64,000 bases of DNA from Montifringilla adamsi (GCA_017590115.1 JAGGNK010011114.1:3277733-3341732); one strand, 5' to 3'. Positions 1 through 12,507 are shown, numbered from the stretch's first letter. The notes: generated by a model from the sequence alone, not told the origin. Made by a program: numbers and translations.

Positions 1-2094
1 CCTATTGTGAGGCAAGCAGGCAGTACTTCTTTGAGAGATAATCCACAGACAATATTTCTTTCAGAAATAATCCACCAGGACACTGCTCCCCTACTCCCAG
101 CCCTGCTTTTCTTGTCTGCTCACTCCAGACCCACTCTGCTGGCTCATTTTGGGTTTGTAATGTGGTTTAAGAACAGCTGAGTGAGGTTTGAAGTCAGTTG
201 TTTGCTCACCTTTACTAACCACATGCTGTTTCAATTCTTCAGGCAGTCTGGGAATGTGCTGATAGAATCAAACCTGCTCTGGCTCCAGAGTCCAATCTGG
301 GGAATGCCTGATCCAGGCACCCAGACAAAACTTGCTCTAAAGTAAGCTCTGAATTGCACAAGGAGGAGTTTTAGGGCTCTTGGCACAAACCACCTCAACC
401 TACTGACCTTTCCCTACGTCATGAACTAAATCTTAACTCTGACATTATGGCACTGAATTCCTGCCAGAAACCCTTAAAAGTAATCATAAAGTTCACTTTT
501 TCTTGATAGTCTCACCAGAGTTACAAGGACACATCTTTTCTTAGACAAGAACAGCAGAAGTTCCATTCGGTTTTACTGTTCTGCAACATTAAGGTGTGTG
601 GAGACAAGTTGATGCATTTTTTAGGGCCCCATTACACCACCTCTATCCCCAAAAGCCATCCTTGTTCATGTGAGCGACAGGGAGCTCACACACAGGATTT
701 GCCTGAATGAAGATCAGTTGCAGGAGTTAAACGACTTGAGTTTACTACAGCTAGCATCCAGGAATGTTACCTTTTTATTTAATTACTTTCTAAAATGCTA
801 ATTAGCTCCAGGATGCAAAGTCACCAGAGAACTTTCAAAATTCTCATGCAAGCGTTTTGCAGTCAGAAGAACCAATTTGGATCCCATTGGTTTCCCTTTC
901 AAAAGTAATTATTCTGCAGCTTTATTGCAAATTGCTGCTTTGCAACAACAAAGCTGAGCATTTGCACTTCTTTTCAAGCGCAGTTGTGAAAACAGAACCA
1001 GGGAGGGACCCTTCTGACAGCTGCTCAGCTCTTTTTGGTTTTGTCTTTTGGAGGGGCAGCTGGAGTTCTGCTCATAACCAGGCAGAGCAAGGAAGAGTTT
1101 TTCTGTTCCCTCTTTGCTGACTCCTACTCCTTTGGACAACAAAATATTGCATTCCATGCATGTATTTGTATATTGAACGCAAATTTATACACAAAACTGC
1201 CTCTTACAGATTCAGATATAAGATACCACCAGGGAAGAAAAAAAAACAAAAAAAAAAAAACAACCAAACAAACAAACAAACAAAAAAACAAACAAAAAAC
1301 CCCCCAGGAACGTGAAATAAAGCATGGGTTTGACTTTTATTTTTTTTTTTAGCTTCAATATCATAATTTCACATGGAAACACAAACCACCTTTTTTTATT
1401 TTACCCTGGAAAGATCAGGAAGATGACTGCAGACTGATTGCAATACAAATTCAATCCCAGTCAGTATCTTTAGCTGTGACACCTTCCCTGGTGTCGAGAG
1501 TGAACTGGTGCTGCTACCAAAAGGATTCATTTAGTCCTCAACCTGCTCTCTGACACAGAGGTGTAAACCAGAGCCACCCTCCTGCCATGGATCCCATAGG
1601 ATAGACAACTCTGCCTGAGAATAACTACTGCCCTAAAGCACTTGGAAATGTGGAGTGGGAGTGATCTGAATCTTACCAGGCACAAAAATAAAAAATGAGA
1701 GAGTCTTAAAATGGTCCTATAACCTGCTTTTGTTGAACATCTTATGAAAATTATTTGATTTTTTGTGAACTATTTTGTAAATTGCCTTAAATATCTTATG
1801 ATTGGCAAAATGTATTTGCACTGTGGTTTTTTGTAGAGAAGATAAAATTAGATGAAAGAAATCAGCTCAACAGAAAAGTCTGAACCCTGGAAGCCTGCAA
1901 AACCATTTTGACACATCCATCATTTGCTAGAAACCCCAAAGTTTGCACTCCAACATTATCATGGTCCAACATAATGAAGGTCTAAGTGGGGAGGTGAGGC
2001 ACTGGGAGCTGCAGCCAAACCAGCAGAGGTTTAAGGATAAGGAGAGCAAGGATATCTGCTGGCCCCAGGACAATAAGGACAATCCTGACATACA
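1..2094. other. Non-coding stretch, no gene recognised
   Basis: All frames are broken by stops. The longest open frame is about 105 codons (1035-1352), and it runs into an A-rich simple repeat that gives a lysine/asparagine/glutamine-rich tail, so it is not a credible gene. The only feature I can name is the A-rich tract at 1235-1305. The rest is unique-looking AT-rich sequence without a recognisable promoter, RNA gene or transposon. Confidence 0.7.
1235..1305 (+). repeat. A-rich / (CAAA)n simple repeat
   Basis: About 70 bases made almost wholly of A with regularly spaced C (CAAA and CAAAA units), ending in a short C run. CR1 elements do not end in poly(A), so this is better read as a simple repeat than as a LINE tail. 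I found no convincing flanking duplication that would mark a retropseudogene. Confidence 0.85.
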
Positions 2095-2275
2095 TACTTG
2101 ACATATTCTGCTTGGCTAAAGGGGCTGTGGAGTCTCCATCCTTGGAGATGCTCCCAAAAACCATCTGGATGTGGTGCTGGGCAACCAGCTCCAGGTGACT
2201 CTTCTTGAACAGGCTAGATGGGCCCAAAGACCTCTAGAGGTGTCTCCCAAGCTCAGCTCTTCTGTGGAGTACAGA
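2095..2275 (+). mobile_element. CR1 LINE fragment, 3' end (5'-truncated)
   Basis: The stretch reading GTGGAGTCTCCATCCTTGGA (from about 2128), then CTGGATGTGGTGCTGGGCAA and CCAGCTCCAGGTGACTCTTC, followed by a degenerate form of the 'CCAGATGACCTCCAGAGGTCC' block, matches the 3' end of avian CR1 LINEs in the sense orientation. It stops near 2275 in a decayed version of the terminal 'ATTCTGTGATTCTG' motif. The 5' limit is blurred: the match is good from about 2105 and uncertain above that. It is 5'-truncated, the usual state of CR1 copies, and well diverged, so probably old. It carries no coding capacity. Confidence 0.85.
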
Positions 2276-3544
2276 GAAGGCAAAGGCCATAATTTGAACA
2301 TATGCAAATATGCAGATTATATGCCATGACTTCGTTACAAATTACACACATTTTCTTTATAATTTCCAGTCCTCTCAGTAGACTTCACTCATTCATTTTG
2401 TAGAATTTTTAAAGAGAAATCCAAGATGACAAAGCACCTCGGGCAACACAAACTAACAACATCCTGTGTTCACAATTAAAAAATGCTTGGAGGGAGGGAT
2501 TAAAAATGGGTGTAGAACAAAAAATAGAATTTTACCATACTTGGTGTCAGTAGCTGCCCAGCTGTAATAATTTGGGTGATCATTCTGTTATCACAGATAA
2601 TAGTGTAAGGTAATAGTTGCCCAGCTATGATCTCAGTTTGCTATTAGTTGTGAAGTACAAGTTACACTAAAAAAAGTGAAAAATAATTAGCCTCAGCTGT
2701 ACTAGAAAAAAAATCACTGCACTGTCACAATCTGTCACTGCTGCACAATTTCATTCTGATTTTTTGATCCCACAGGAAAACTCTCTGTACTGATTTCAGA
2801 GTGCTGCAGGATCACTACCATTCGGTCATTTTTTTTTATACTTAGCTACTGATAAAACTTTCCAAAAGGAAAGGCTTTATAATCCTTATAATTATAACTG
2901 TGATAAGAGAAAAAGCATTTTTCTGAACTGGGAGATGAAGGGAATGTGATTATTGATCAGCAATATTTCTATTTTTTAAAAATTTCTAATATTTCTAATG
3001 AATCTATATTCTTTTGAGTCATTTCACTATGTTGCTTTTATAAGTTTGTAAGTCCAGAAAAAGCCTCTTTGATGTTAAACTAGAGGCTAGAAAAAGATCT
3101 TTTTAATGCTGCTCTATTAAATGCTCTAAGTGCTGGAAATTTCCCCTTGGAATTGCTAAGTTTTGGTTCCTTTCTCTCCATTACATTCCTTTGAAGGTAT
3201 AAAGGGCTCACTGATGGATGGCAAAAACGATTAGAGGCACGCCAAGGCTTCCCCCTTAAGAAATGAGCAGGCTGAGATTGAGATGTTTATAGATGAGACA
3301 AATAAGAGAGGACACTCCAGAACTTTACACAGTAATGAATGTTGTAAAAAAGACAAATGGAGTGGAGGTGCTCCTATTTGTCACGTCTCATAACAGAGGA
3401 AGAATGGGTACTTCAATAGCACTGAAATGCAACAGATAAAGGATTTTTTTTCCTCCCATAAACAACAGTTAGGAGTCAGGAAATTAAATTTTATTCCAGT
3501 AAATTCTTTGGAGTGTCAGATTTGAAGTTGAAAATTAAAAACAT
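2276..3544. other. Non-coding stretch, nothing recognised
   Basis: AT-rich sequence with no open frame of note and no simple repeat longer than short A or T runs. A short phrase around GCCCAGCT occurs near 2555 and again near 2616 (TAGCTGCCCAGCTGTAAT and TAGTTGCCCAGCTATGAT), a weak degenerate local repeat. Confidence 0.6.
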
Positions 3545-3775
3545 GAACCTTCTGAAGTAACAGCTCAGAAAAATTAAATACTCTTCAGAGGAATTGAAAA
3601 CTTGTCTTATATTTCCATTTTCATTTAGCAAGGAAAAAAAAGGAAAATTTCAAGACTGGGCTGGTTTCTAAATAAAATTTTAAATGTTTTGCTCGGAAGA
3701 AGCTGAAGCATTTTCATGAGAGAACTTCCTATTTGGATTTTTCTGCTAAAATTTTAATTGTTACTGCATCATATA
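3545..3775 (+). repeat. Inverted repeat pair, left copy
   Basis: The reverse complement of this segment aligns with 5180-5406. Aligned by eye over about 205 bases (3545-3750), I count roughly 25 substitutions and two single-base gaps, about 87% identity. Shared runs include the block AAAACTTGTCTTATATTTCC near 3597 and its complement near 5342. Homology ends sharply at 3545 (GAACCTT, matching AAGGTTC ending at 5406) and fades gradually beyond 3750. I do not recognise the family. It could be two insertions of one old transposon in opposite orientation, the termini of a single 1.86-kb element, or a local inverted duplication. No target-site duplication is evident outside the outer ends. Confidence 0.85.
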
Positions 3776-4719
3776 TAAAACTTGACACAACTGAGTTCTA
3801 GGTGAAATATTTGCCAACCATTTTTACTCTGAGCTAGGAAAAACTATTTCCACTAGACATTTCTACAATTAAAAGAAGAAATGCAAGTAGAAGGGATGTA
3901 GCTTTTTGTATTAGCTAAAAAACAGCGGCTCTAGGTCAGAAAACAATGAGGCTTCTTAAATCTTTTGTAGCTGTGCCTGGTAATCAGACTAATTAGAACA
4001 CTGAACTAAAACTTCTGGCTGTTATTTTAGTTTATGCACTCCTGAATTCACAGCTCCTACGTGTTGTGCTCATGTTATTTTCTTCCCCAGAGAATAATAA
4101 TTCATTTTCTAGGATGAAAAAAGGTGCAAGACACAGTGCAAGCTGCTACCTGGTGAGAAAGAAGGTAAAAATATGTAAAGGGTTATTAAAATTCAAGCTA
4201 TATAACTCATTCACTAAACCTATTTTTCCATGCTTGTATCAAGTTTACTATTAAAATAAGAAAGTAACCTAAAAGATAGAAAATGCAAAATAAGCTGTGG
4301 CAGCATGCAGATTCAGTCTTTGCATGAAAATTTTTGCTGTGAGCAAAATTCAGAACAAAACAAAATAAATAATAATATACACATTCACATCTATTTCTTA
4401 TTTAGTGGAAAAAATAAACTTATTTAAAACTGTCCAAGCAAAATACTTTTTTTTTTTAGCCTGAATTATTTACCAGCATTTCACTGAAGATTATTTTAAG
4501 TGGTCAATATAAACCAGAATTGTTTTATTTCTTGTAACAGGAAAACCATTCACTTAGCTGGTAAAAAACAAACAATTTTTTACCAGCTATTTGGGCTGAC
4601 AACCAAGCACAGAAACAAGCAGTATGCACCCAAGACTATAATTCTGCACAACAAATTTTTGATGCTCTCTAGCCCCTGTTTAATGGTGTCATTAACAGCA
4701 TGTCATGGCTTTAACTAAG
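3776..4719. other. Spacer between inverted copies, no gene
   Basis: AT-rich, without usable open frames; the 62- and 72-codon frames here have no recognisable content. No transposase-like coding remnant is visible, which argues against the inverted copies being the ends of an autonomous DNA transposon. Confidence 0.6.
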
Positions 4720-4925
4720 TGTGGCTCCACTTTGTTTTGACTACTTTGTCATTATTAATTCATTTAGAATCTGCTGTAGTAATGCTGATCATAATGAATT
4801 CATTTTATATTAATGTGCATGTCATACTCATTATCATGGGGTTTTCCACTATAATTTTGCCTGAATGAGAATGAAACCAATTGCAAAAACAATTTGTTTG
4901 TTGTGACAATGCATTAGGAAGGAGT
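4720..4925. promoter_or_regulatory. Candidate conserved non-coding / enhancer-like stretch
   Basis: About 200 bases free of simple repeats and dense in homeodomain, POU and SOX-type words: ATTAATT at 4754, a perfect 12-bp palindrome AATGAATTCATT at 4793-4804, AACAATTTG near 4889, and ACAATGCATTA at 4906, in which a SOX-like ACAAT runs into a POU-like half-site. Such composition is typical of ancient developmental enhancers in vertebrates, but AT-rich DNA produces TAAT words by chance. This call is inference from texture, not alignment. It lies inside the inverted repeat pair. Confidence 0.3.
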
Positions 4926-5179
4926 AACCTGCCTCCAGTTTTCACAGCACCAAGTGGCACGGGATGAGTGTCCCTTCACAGATTCCTTCAAAGGCATTTT
5001 TTCCTAACCACATTTGAGCTGCCACAATGATCTACAGAACTGTGAGCTGTTCATTATTGCTGGTACACAGAGTGTGGTCTTGACTACAAGGTTTATGTTG
5101 TGTTTCCTAATGTTTCATTGCTGACATAATAAAATAAAAAATATTCTGAAACCTTCCTGAGACATTTGAATGCTTTATG

Positions 5180-5406
5180 GAGCTGTAACAATTTAAATCT
5201 TATTGAGTAGAAAGATCCAAATAAGAAGTTCTCTCATGAAAATGCTTAAGCTCCTTCTGAGTGGAACATATAAAATTTTGTTCAGAAGCAAGCTTGGTCT
5301 TAAATTTTCCTTTTTTTCCTTGCTAAATGAAAGTGGAAATATAAGACAAGTTTTCAATTCCTCTGAAGAACGATTAATTTTTCTGAGTTGTTATTTGAGA
5401 AGGTTC
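5180..5406 (-). repeat. Inverted repeat pair, right copy
   Basis: Reverse-complement partner of 3545-3775. The outer end at 5406 (AAGGTTC) coincides with the outer end of the left copy. Identity is strongest from 5208 to 5406 and decays below 5200, with a few small gaps. The 89-codon frame through this copy is not preserved as a meaningful frame in the partner, so I see no sign that either copy encodes protein. Confidence 0.85.
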
Positions 5407-8400
5407 TCTTCACACCTTGCAAACCCATGCTGCCATCACCAAGCACAGGACACTCACCCTGCTCACACCTGATGCGTCCATCTTCATCACACAGAAATCC
5501 AGAAAGATTTTGGTTAGGAGAGATAAATGAAGATCTCCAGCCCTACCATCTGCTCAAAGCAGACAAACTTCAAAGCCTGACCACATCATTCAGCATCTGG
5601 CACAGTTACACTCTGATCTTCCCCAAATACAGAGAACCCATATCGTCCCAGCACTCCTGCTCATTCAGTATCAAAATTCAGCACAAAATCACAGAAAGGC
5701 CCATCTCTCCTTGGGCTCCAACTTGCCTTTTGACTTTTGTTTTTCAAAAATATAATCAGCAGAAACATTTCCTACAGTCCACAGCCTGTGGAGTCCAAAC
5801 AACATTGCAAACCTCTTTAGCTAATAATGGCCAAACTTAATATTTTCCATGTCCAAAAACTGTGGTTCTTCCAGATGGTCAGTGGCTCCCTCAGCCACTT
5901 CCTGGAAAAGATTTTTCGGAATCAACTCACACTGTTATGAACATGTTTAAGGTCCCAGGACCAGTGGATTCTCTGAAAAATACCCCTGAGGAGTCCACAG
6001 GAACTATGCTTGGGAGCACACAAGATTATCTCTACAACTCCAAATTTCCTAACAACTACAGTCCTTGTGAAGGTTCTGAATCTTAGTTGCGTTCATGAAA
6101 ATGACATTTTTAAACAACAGAGACAAAGAAGCGGTCAGAACTTTGAAAGAAAAATAAAGGGGATGGACTACAATTTTCAGTCCTGCTTCATTTAAACGAG
6201 CGCATTTTAGCAACAGCTGTCCTTCGCAACAAATTATTTTTGTGCCAGTTATTTTTGCCACGATCTTAAATGACTTGAATTGCTGCATTTTTTGCTCTCC
6301 CACAGAGGTTCCATTAGGACAAGACTTCTTCTACATGGAGCTGATACAACACACAATCACTGGAAGGGTGAATTTACAGATAAACAGATGCCATTAACAC
6401 TGAAAATTTTCCTTCAAGATAAAAGGCGCACACATTGTAATGAAAATTTTCATTATTAAACCATAAAGAATTAAAGCACATCTTAGAATCCAACCCCGGT
6501 CCAAATTCACTGGAGAAGCTGTAGAAGTTTCCTATCACAAGTAATGGAAAAATCTATTATAGCAGCAGCGCCCCAGTGTTGATGAAAAACCAGGTTCTGC
6601 TGTCCTGAACATACAAGTGGAGGAGCACACACACACTCTGAATCTGAGAGTTCTGAAGACCAATCAACACTTTATACAAAAAAATAAATCATTAGAAATC
6701 AGAAGTAGAGTGTAGCAGAAAAAAAGCCAGGGCATTTACAATTGAAATGTAAAATAAAAACTGTCTTTGCTTTATCCTTACTTTGGGCACATTTCTACAG
6801 AGTCATTTCACTGAGGGTGAAAACAACCTTTGCTTCCTGCTTCAAACTCACACTTTCATGTAAGCCTGATGCTTATTTAACCTCTGCCTTACAAGCCTGT
6901 TTACTATCAATATAATCTTGATTATTTCCATTTTATTTGTTGAGGACATGAACAAGTGAGTACCAAGTCCCAGCCATACCCAGTGCTGCATTTCAAACAC
7001 AGCCCAATAGATCACAGACATGCTCTCAGCCTCTCTGGCTCTGCAGCAAAGCAATTTTTAATCCAAATATAGACCAGCCTGTCCTGAACACAAAGATTGC
7101 TCACACCCAAGGGTCTGACCTCTCCTGTGTCAGAGTAAACATTTTCTTAACTGATTCAGAAGAGCCTTAATATTCAAAAGACAAAAGAGAGGGTTGTGTG
7201 GAAAAGACATTTTCGCCTTATGGAAGGTTTGAGTGATTTGTTTTCTTTTTTTTTATGTGGAAACTTGTGCCCGAGCTTGGACATGGCGCTGCCCTCACCC
7301 AGCATAGATTCCCAGGCAACTCAAAGAAAGGCCAAAGATTATAAATAAAAGTAAAATGCAAAATACCTTAACTCTTCCATCAGAGAAGTTGCATCCAACC
7401 TGGTTTTGGGCTGTTTCTTGACCTCTGGTATTAGAATCCTTCAGCTGAGAAGGATTTCCTGTAAATTGCTCTGTTTCCCGGTTCAAGCCCTGCAGTGAGC
7501 TGCAGTGATGAATAATAACTCAGCTGTTTGCCATTATTTGATAATTTAAATATTTCTCCTCAATCTTCAGCTTTTGCATAGCCCAGAGCTACCCCACCTG
7601 CCCTCCACACCCCAAAGGACAGCTCCTGCTCCCCCTACAAGGCTCAGGTGCTCCAGCCTTGGGCTGTCAGGAGGTTTCAGAAAAAGAGCTATGAGATTAT
7701 AAATCTATGGTCAGGCTTTGGCAACCACCTAAATTCTTAATGCTTCAAAATAATAGGCTGCACGAATGAATTTATTTACTCTTCCAAAATAAGGTTTCCT
7801 TCCATTTCAGAAAAAAAAAAACAACAAAACCCAAGCAACAAACAAACAATAAACTGAGTGTTTCAGCACAAACTCTGGGTATTTCAGAGCACCAGAAAAG
7901 CTTTCCAGTTTCAGGTGGCCCCCACTTCATGCCCCTCAAGACCCTAAAACTTGCACAGATAATTGCAGTAAGTTTCACAGTAGAGTTTGCTGCAACTTCT
8001 CAAAAATTAAGCATAATTAAGATGTTAGACCACTGTATCAAAGGTAATCAGTACCTGGATAATTTTCTGGTTGGTTTTTCGAAACCACAAATGGATGTGT
8101 TTGTAAAGCATAAGTTAAAGTTTTGCAACAAGTAACTAAGTCCAATAGAGAGGATGATTGCTCAGTTTAAAGAGTGAATTTATTTGACTTACATTATGCA
8201 GAAGGTCAGACCAAATCTTACTCGAGGTTTCTTTTTCTCCACAAAAATCAATAATTCTATTGGCCTCTGAGGGAAACAATAAATGTGTCTGAGAAAGGCA
8301 AACACCTCTTTAACTTTTGAATTATTTATTTTAAAAACATTCTCTCTTCATGTGGATGCTTTGGTGAAGCTTTTAATATGCAATTTCTGAAGATGTATAT

Positions 8401-8474
8401 TAAAAAGAGGGAAAGAAACTAGAAGCAGTTGGGGGAAAATGTGATTTGCAGCTCTTTCACAAGAAAATCCCAAT
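5407..8474. other. Non-coding stretch, no gene recognised
   Basis: The longest open frame is 150 codons (5388-5840). It starts inside the right inverted copy and has no family resemblance, so it is probably chance. An A-rich simple repeat lies at 7810-7853. I see no transposon that I can name. Confidence 0.6.
7810..7853 (+). repeat. A-rich / (CAAA)n simple repeat
   Basis: A run of about 11 A followed by CAACAAAAC and CAAACAAACAA units. Same type as the tract at 1235-1305. Confidence 0.8.
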
Positions 8475-8497
8475 AATGATGATGATGATGATGATAA
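8475..8497 (+). repeat. (ATG/GAT)n microsatellite
   Basis: About seven trinucleotide units of the ATG/GAT/TGA register, running into AATAA. A serine-repeat frame on the opposite strand is a by-product of this repeat. Confidence 0.85.
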
Positions 8498-10396
8498 TAA
8501 AGAAAAATAATAAATAGTAAAGAAAAACAATTCTGTGAAAAGGCTTGCATATTTATTTTCAAGGAGGTAAGAACTCGTTAGTCCCCCGAACAACTGTCAG
8601 ATTTTAATTTAACCCTCAGAGCTGATATTATAAAATGCTGCAATCCCAGTACTGAAATCTGTGTTGAATTAATACCTGGAAGCAGTGGTCAGAGTAAGAT
8701 ATACTGGATTAAGTAACAACATCAACAGAGGGCTACTCTACTGCATGTTTAAGCCACTTTATATAGGATACTCAAAGTCTTCCTTTTTTCCACAACAGAA
8801 AAGATTACAGAATTTCTTTCAGTGCTGCAGAACTTGCAATTCAATTTAAACCCAGCTTGTTAAGGCAGGCACAGAGCCATAATTACACCCTACACTGCTG
8901 CTCACTATGCTGCAGCTGATTTCTGCTGGATAAATGCTTGTCATACAACGTGCAGCACACCCAATTAACATTCAAAAGACAGAACAGGAATGTTTAGTCA
9001 TCAAATACATTCAGAAACAGTCCAGTTCACCAAGCTGGTGCACTGGATTTGGCTTTTACTGTTAAAATTCCTTGCTTGTTTTCTCTTGTTTTCCTCTCTT
9101 ATCACTGCATGTACCAAGCCTCCAAGGAAAATGCAGCAAAGTCTGATAAATTCTAAAATGAAAAATATTAAAAATATCATTGTCTCAGCTAGAATGTGTT
9201 TCCCATGTCTTCCATGGCAAGAGGGAACACAGCCCCCCAGGAACCTTTTCTGGTGAGATGAGCACACTGCATGTCTAGTACTCCACCATCCTTTCCGCAG
9301 TGATAAGTAATTCAACTTTTTTTCTGTGAGTTCCAACGTGAAGGTCCTAAATGACTGCTCGTCATGGGCAGTGCTCAGAAATTCCAGCAGAATTCCAGGC
9401 TTATCCCAGCCTAACCTTACTCTTGTATCAAGACCTAAAATTCCAAACTTCTGGCCTTTTACAAATGCCCCAGGGCATTCTCAAGAGAGAATTCAGTGGT
9501 ACTGGTCTAAAATGTTGGGATCTCATTTATTTGTTACTGAGTTCAAGACTCATTAAGAATGCCAATTCCATCTCAGAAGTTTTACATGTACAGGATTAGT
9601 GTGAGTTTGTTGTGTTTCTTTGGAAAGCACACATCATAATGCAATGTATCGGGAGTTGAACCTTACTCCAGCCCAGGACTTGCATTTTGGCTTTTATTTT
9701 CCTCAGCAGCCCTATTTTCCTGTCTGTGGTCAGCCTTCGCTTAATTCCATGGCTTCCATGGTGATTTATGATGCCTGCTAATGAGATCAAGAAAATAAAC
9801 ACTGGGGAGGTTGATTACAGATGGTATCTGAGCTCAACCTCATTTTTTTTTTCCTTCATTTTAACCAAGGGTAAAAAAAGAGGGGAAAAACAAAACAAGA
9901 ACTACATCCCACTAAAACCTACAGGCCTGAACTTCTTGGTTGGACTTTGCCCATCATCAACAAACTGCTGGCAGTGAATTTCTTCCTTCTTTTTGGATTT
10001 TAAATAATCTGATGAATTTTCTGCCTCACAAAGGCTGATTTTTTTTTTTTTTAATCTACAAATTGTCAGAGACTCTCTGATTTTTCACATTTCAGATCTA
10101 GTAAATTTTAAAGGCTAATTTGTAAATCTCACTGTAAAGGTATGTCATGGATATTAATGAAAAGCAACCTCACAGACTGAGTGGCTCATTTTGCAGAGAG
10201 GCTGCTTTGTACAATACTGTAAGAGTCTTCTAAATCCAGTCTCAATTATTTGCTCTACCACACATTCTCATGATCTTTTCAAGGGTATTGTAAAATTGGA
10301 TTCATTACCAATTTTTGATATCTTATATTAGCACACTTAAATCATACTTGATGATGGTAGCTTGTGGTTCAAAATATCAGCTTGTATTTTTAAAGT

Positions 10397-10474
10397 AAAA
10401 AAAAAAAACAACCAAAACAAAACCAAAATAAAACAAACAATAAAACACCCTCCAAATAAATAAAACCAAACAAA
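10397..10474 (+). repeat. A-rich (CAAAA/CCAAA)n simple repeat
   Basis: About 78 bases of A interrupted by C, CC and T, with units such as CCAAAACAAAA and AAATAAATAAAA. Low-complexity sequence of no visible origin. Confidence 0.85.
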
Positions 10475-11233
10475 GTTATTTAACTGTGGAAAAAATACCC
10501 CCAAACCACATGAAACTGTATAAGCATTGTGTAGATGGAGGTGCAGAGAGCCTCTGCTGCCAGCTTAAGACAGCTGGGGTGAAATGTATTATCTACTAGA
10601 ATACCATATATTTTATATAACATATCATTTTGGAACTTTTTGGTTGCTCTGTATCACAGCTAGGTTACAGCAAAAGCATGGACCCCTGACAGAGTTTTTT
10701 TATTATTTATTTTATTGTACATGGGGTTTTAAAATTTTTATTTTGTGACTTAGACAGATGGCACTGTGGTGACTGGAATCACAGACTAGTTCAAGGGTTT
10801 TGTTCCAATAAAGGGAATGGTGACTTTTATTTTCAGTACTAGAAAAAAGAGCTTTCGGGTGTGACTGTGTGCCTCAGAGATCCTAATAAACACCATGTAC
10901 AGCCCTAAATACATGCACAATGAGTTCCTGTTTCAGTCCAGCCCTGGGAGTTTGTCTGAATCCCCCTGTCTCAACTCTAAGCCTCAAGAACTGGGATGAG
11001 CGGGTCTGCTAGTACAATATATCTCCTCAAAATCTTCAATAAGCAGCTTCTTTTAGGATTTAAAGTTCATACAGTCTGTCTTCTGGGTGAACTGTGAGGG
11101 AGAATTAGATCATTTTTTTCTATTTCAATCTCTCAGTTCCTATAATGGAAAGTTTGTGCTCAAGCTGCTATCCAGTGACAAAGGAAAAGGAGTCATACGC
11201 AAAGTGAAACATTCTGTAATTTGTTCCCTTCAC

Positions 11234-11251
11234 AAAAAAAAAAAAAAAAAA
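11234..11251 (+). repeat. A18 homopolymer
   Basis: Eighteen consecutive A. No polyadenylation signal and retroposed body are visible upstream, so I treat it as a simple repeat. Confidence 0.9.
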
Positions 11252-11520
11252 TTCTCTATTATCTAATTCAGACCACAAATGACTGCTTCATTCATTCACA
11301 TTGTGCTCCAGTTTGATTTTCCTGGGGCTTAAGAACATAGTTAACAGAAAGTAAATTGAAAGGGACTATGTTTTATACATTGCTGACTGACAATGTTCTA
11401 ATATAATGATGTGAATCCAGCTAAAAATAATATTAGGCTCAAGTGACTGGCTAGGTCAAATAGTACAATTTCTTTATTTTCTATTTCTGCTATAATATTG
11501 GAATGGGCTGAGAAAACCTG

Positions 11521-11553
11521 AAATTAAAAAATAAAAAAAAAAAATAAATAAAA
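11521..11553 (+). repeat. A-rich (AAAT)n tract
   Basis: A12 with flanking ATAAAT/AAATAAA units, about 33 bases in all. Confidence 0.8.
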
Positions 11554-11559
11554 GCACAG

Positions 11560-11900
11560 CATGTTAATCACCAAAGCCTTACAGTAATCCCCAGGGCTGA
11601 TTAGCTTTCAGTCACTTTCCATATCATTTGACTCCTTCTAATAAGATTAAACCAGGCTTTTTTACTTCTCATCATCATTCAAAAGGTCCTATTGACTATT
11701 CACCTCTCTCATACTGTAATTCAACAGTGACTTTAAATGAGTTGTGGACACAGCTTTAGATAAATCTCACCAACCACATCTGAGCCACGAACAAGCAGAG
11801 AATTATTGCAAACCACACCAGTGCTCATATTATTGTCACTTGTTAGGACCAGCTCTAATCTCTCAGCCCTGTGAAATCTCTACTTGTCTAACTCATGACT
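11560..11900. promoter_or_regulatory. Candidate conserved non-coding stretch
   Basis: About 340 bases without simple repeats, beginning just after an A-rich tract. It holds three bicoid/OTX-class words close together: TAATCC at 11585, GATTAG at 11599 and GATTA at 11645. It also has further TAAT/ATTA words and a TGTCACTTGTTAGG stretch near 11835. The call rests on texture only. Confidence 0.22.
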
Positions 11901-12464
11901 GAACACTCATTCTAATGAATGAGAGCAGTTTCCTCTCTGTTTCCTCTCCCTTAACCTCATCATACCAAAATCAGCGTTGCTTATTTCTGACCAACTCAAA
12001 CAGAGCACCTTGGATGTCAGTGACTGGAACTGAAAATCATCCAGGGTCTGTGGCTCCGGGTCCATGTGATGAAGGTAACTCTGGACGTGAGTTTTCACAG
12101 CTCACTGAGTGGCATTTCTACAAATGTCCCTCTAAATCATCATGGGATGGTCCCTTCATCAAATTGACATTCATGCACTTTTTGTTGTGTAATCTTTTGG
12201 ATGCAGCACACACATTTTTCCCGTAACTAATCCTACCCAACCAGGGTAGCAGAAAGTAAGATGTGACTCCCAAATTAAAAGAATTAAGATTCCTTAAATG
12301 TTGCTTCCAGATGAGGCTGTACCACAACCTGAACGAGGGCAAACCCTGAAGGGATGCCGTGGCACCTTGTCAAGGTTCCTGACTTGGCAAACACTGGACT
12401 TTTCAGAAACTTAGTGGGAAAGGAAGGTGCACATCTCCAGCTGGGGTCTGTTTAAATTAATTAA

Positions 12465-12507
12465 ATTTAAATTCATAATTTAAATTCATAGAAAAGCTAG
12501 CTTTTCT
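12465..12507. repeat. 13-bp tandem duplication plus 18-bp palindrome
   Basis: ATTTAAATTCATA occurs twice in a row (12465-12477 and 12478-12490). It is followed directly by the perfect 18-bp palindrome AGAAAAGCTAGCTTTTCT at 12490-12507, then by a T run. Confidence 0.9.

Larger units (their letters stand above)
8498..11559. other. Non-coding stretch with A/T tracts, no gene
   Basis: Holds T14 at 10039-10052, a long A-rich tract at 10397-10474, A18 at 11234-11251 and an A-rich (AAAT)n patch at 11521-11553. The 111-codon minus-strand frame at 9001-9336 overlaps an 88-codon plus-strand frame, and neither resembles a known protein. Confidence 0.6.

Noticed and set aside
1235..1305. A-rich tract as the tail of a retropseudogene
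   Set aside because: No poly(A) signal and gene-like body upstream, and no flanking target-site duplication found. The same applies to 7810-7853, 10397-10474 and 58855-58892.
5388..5840. 150-codon frame
   Set aside because: It starts in an inverted-repeat copy and continues through unrelated sequence with no known domain.
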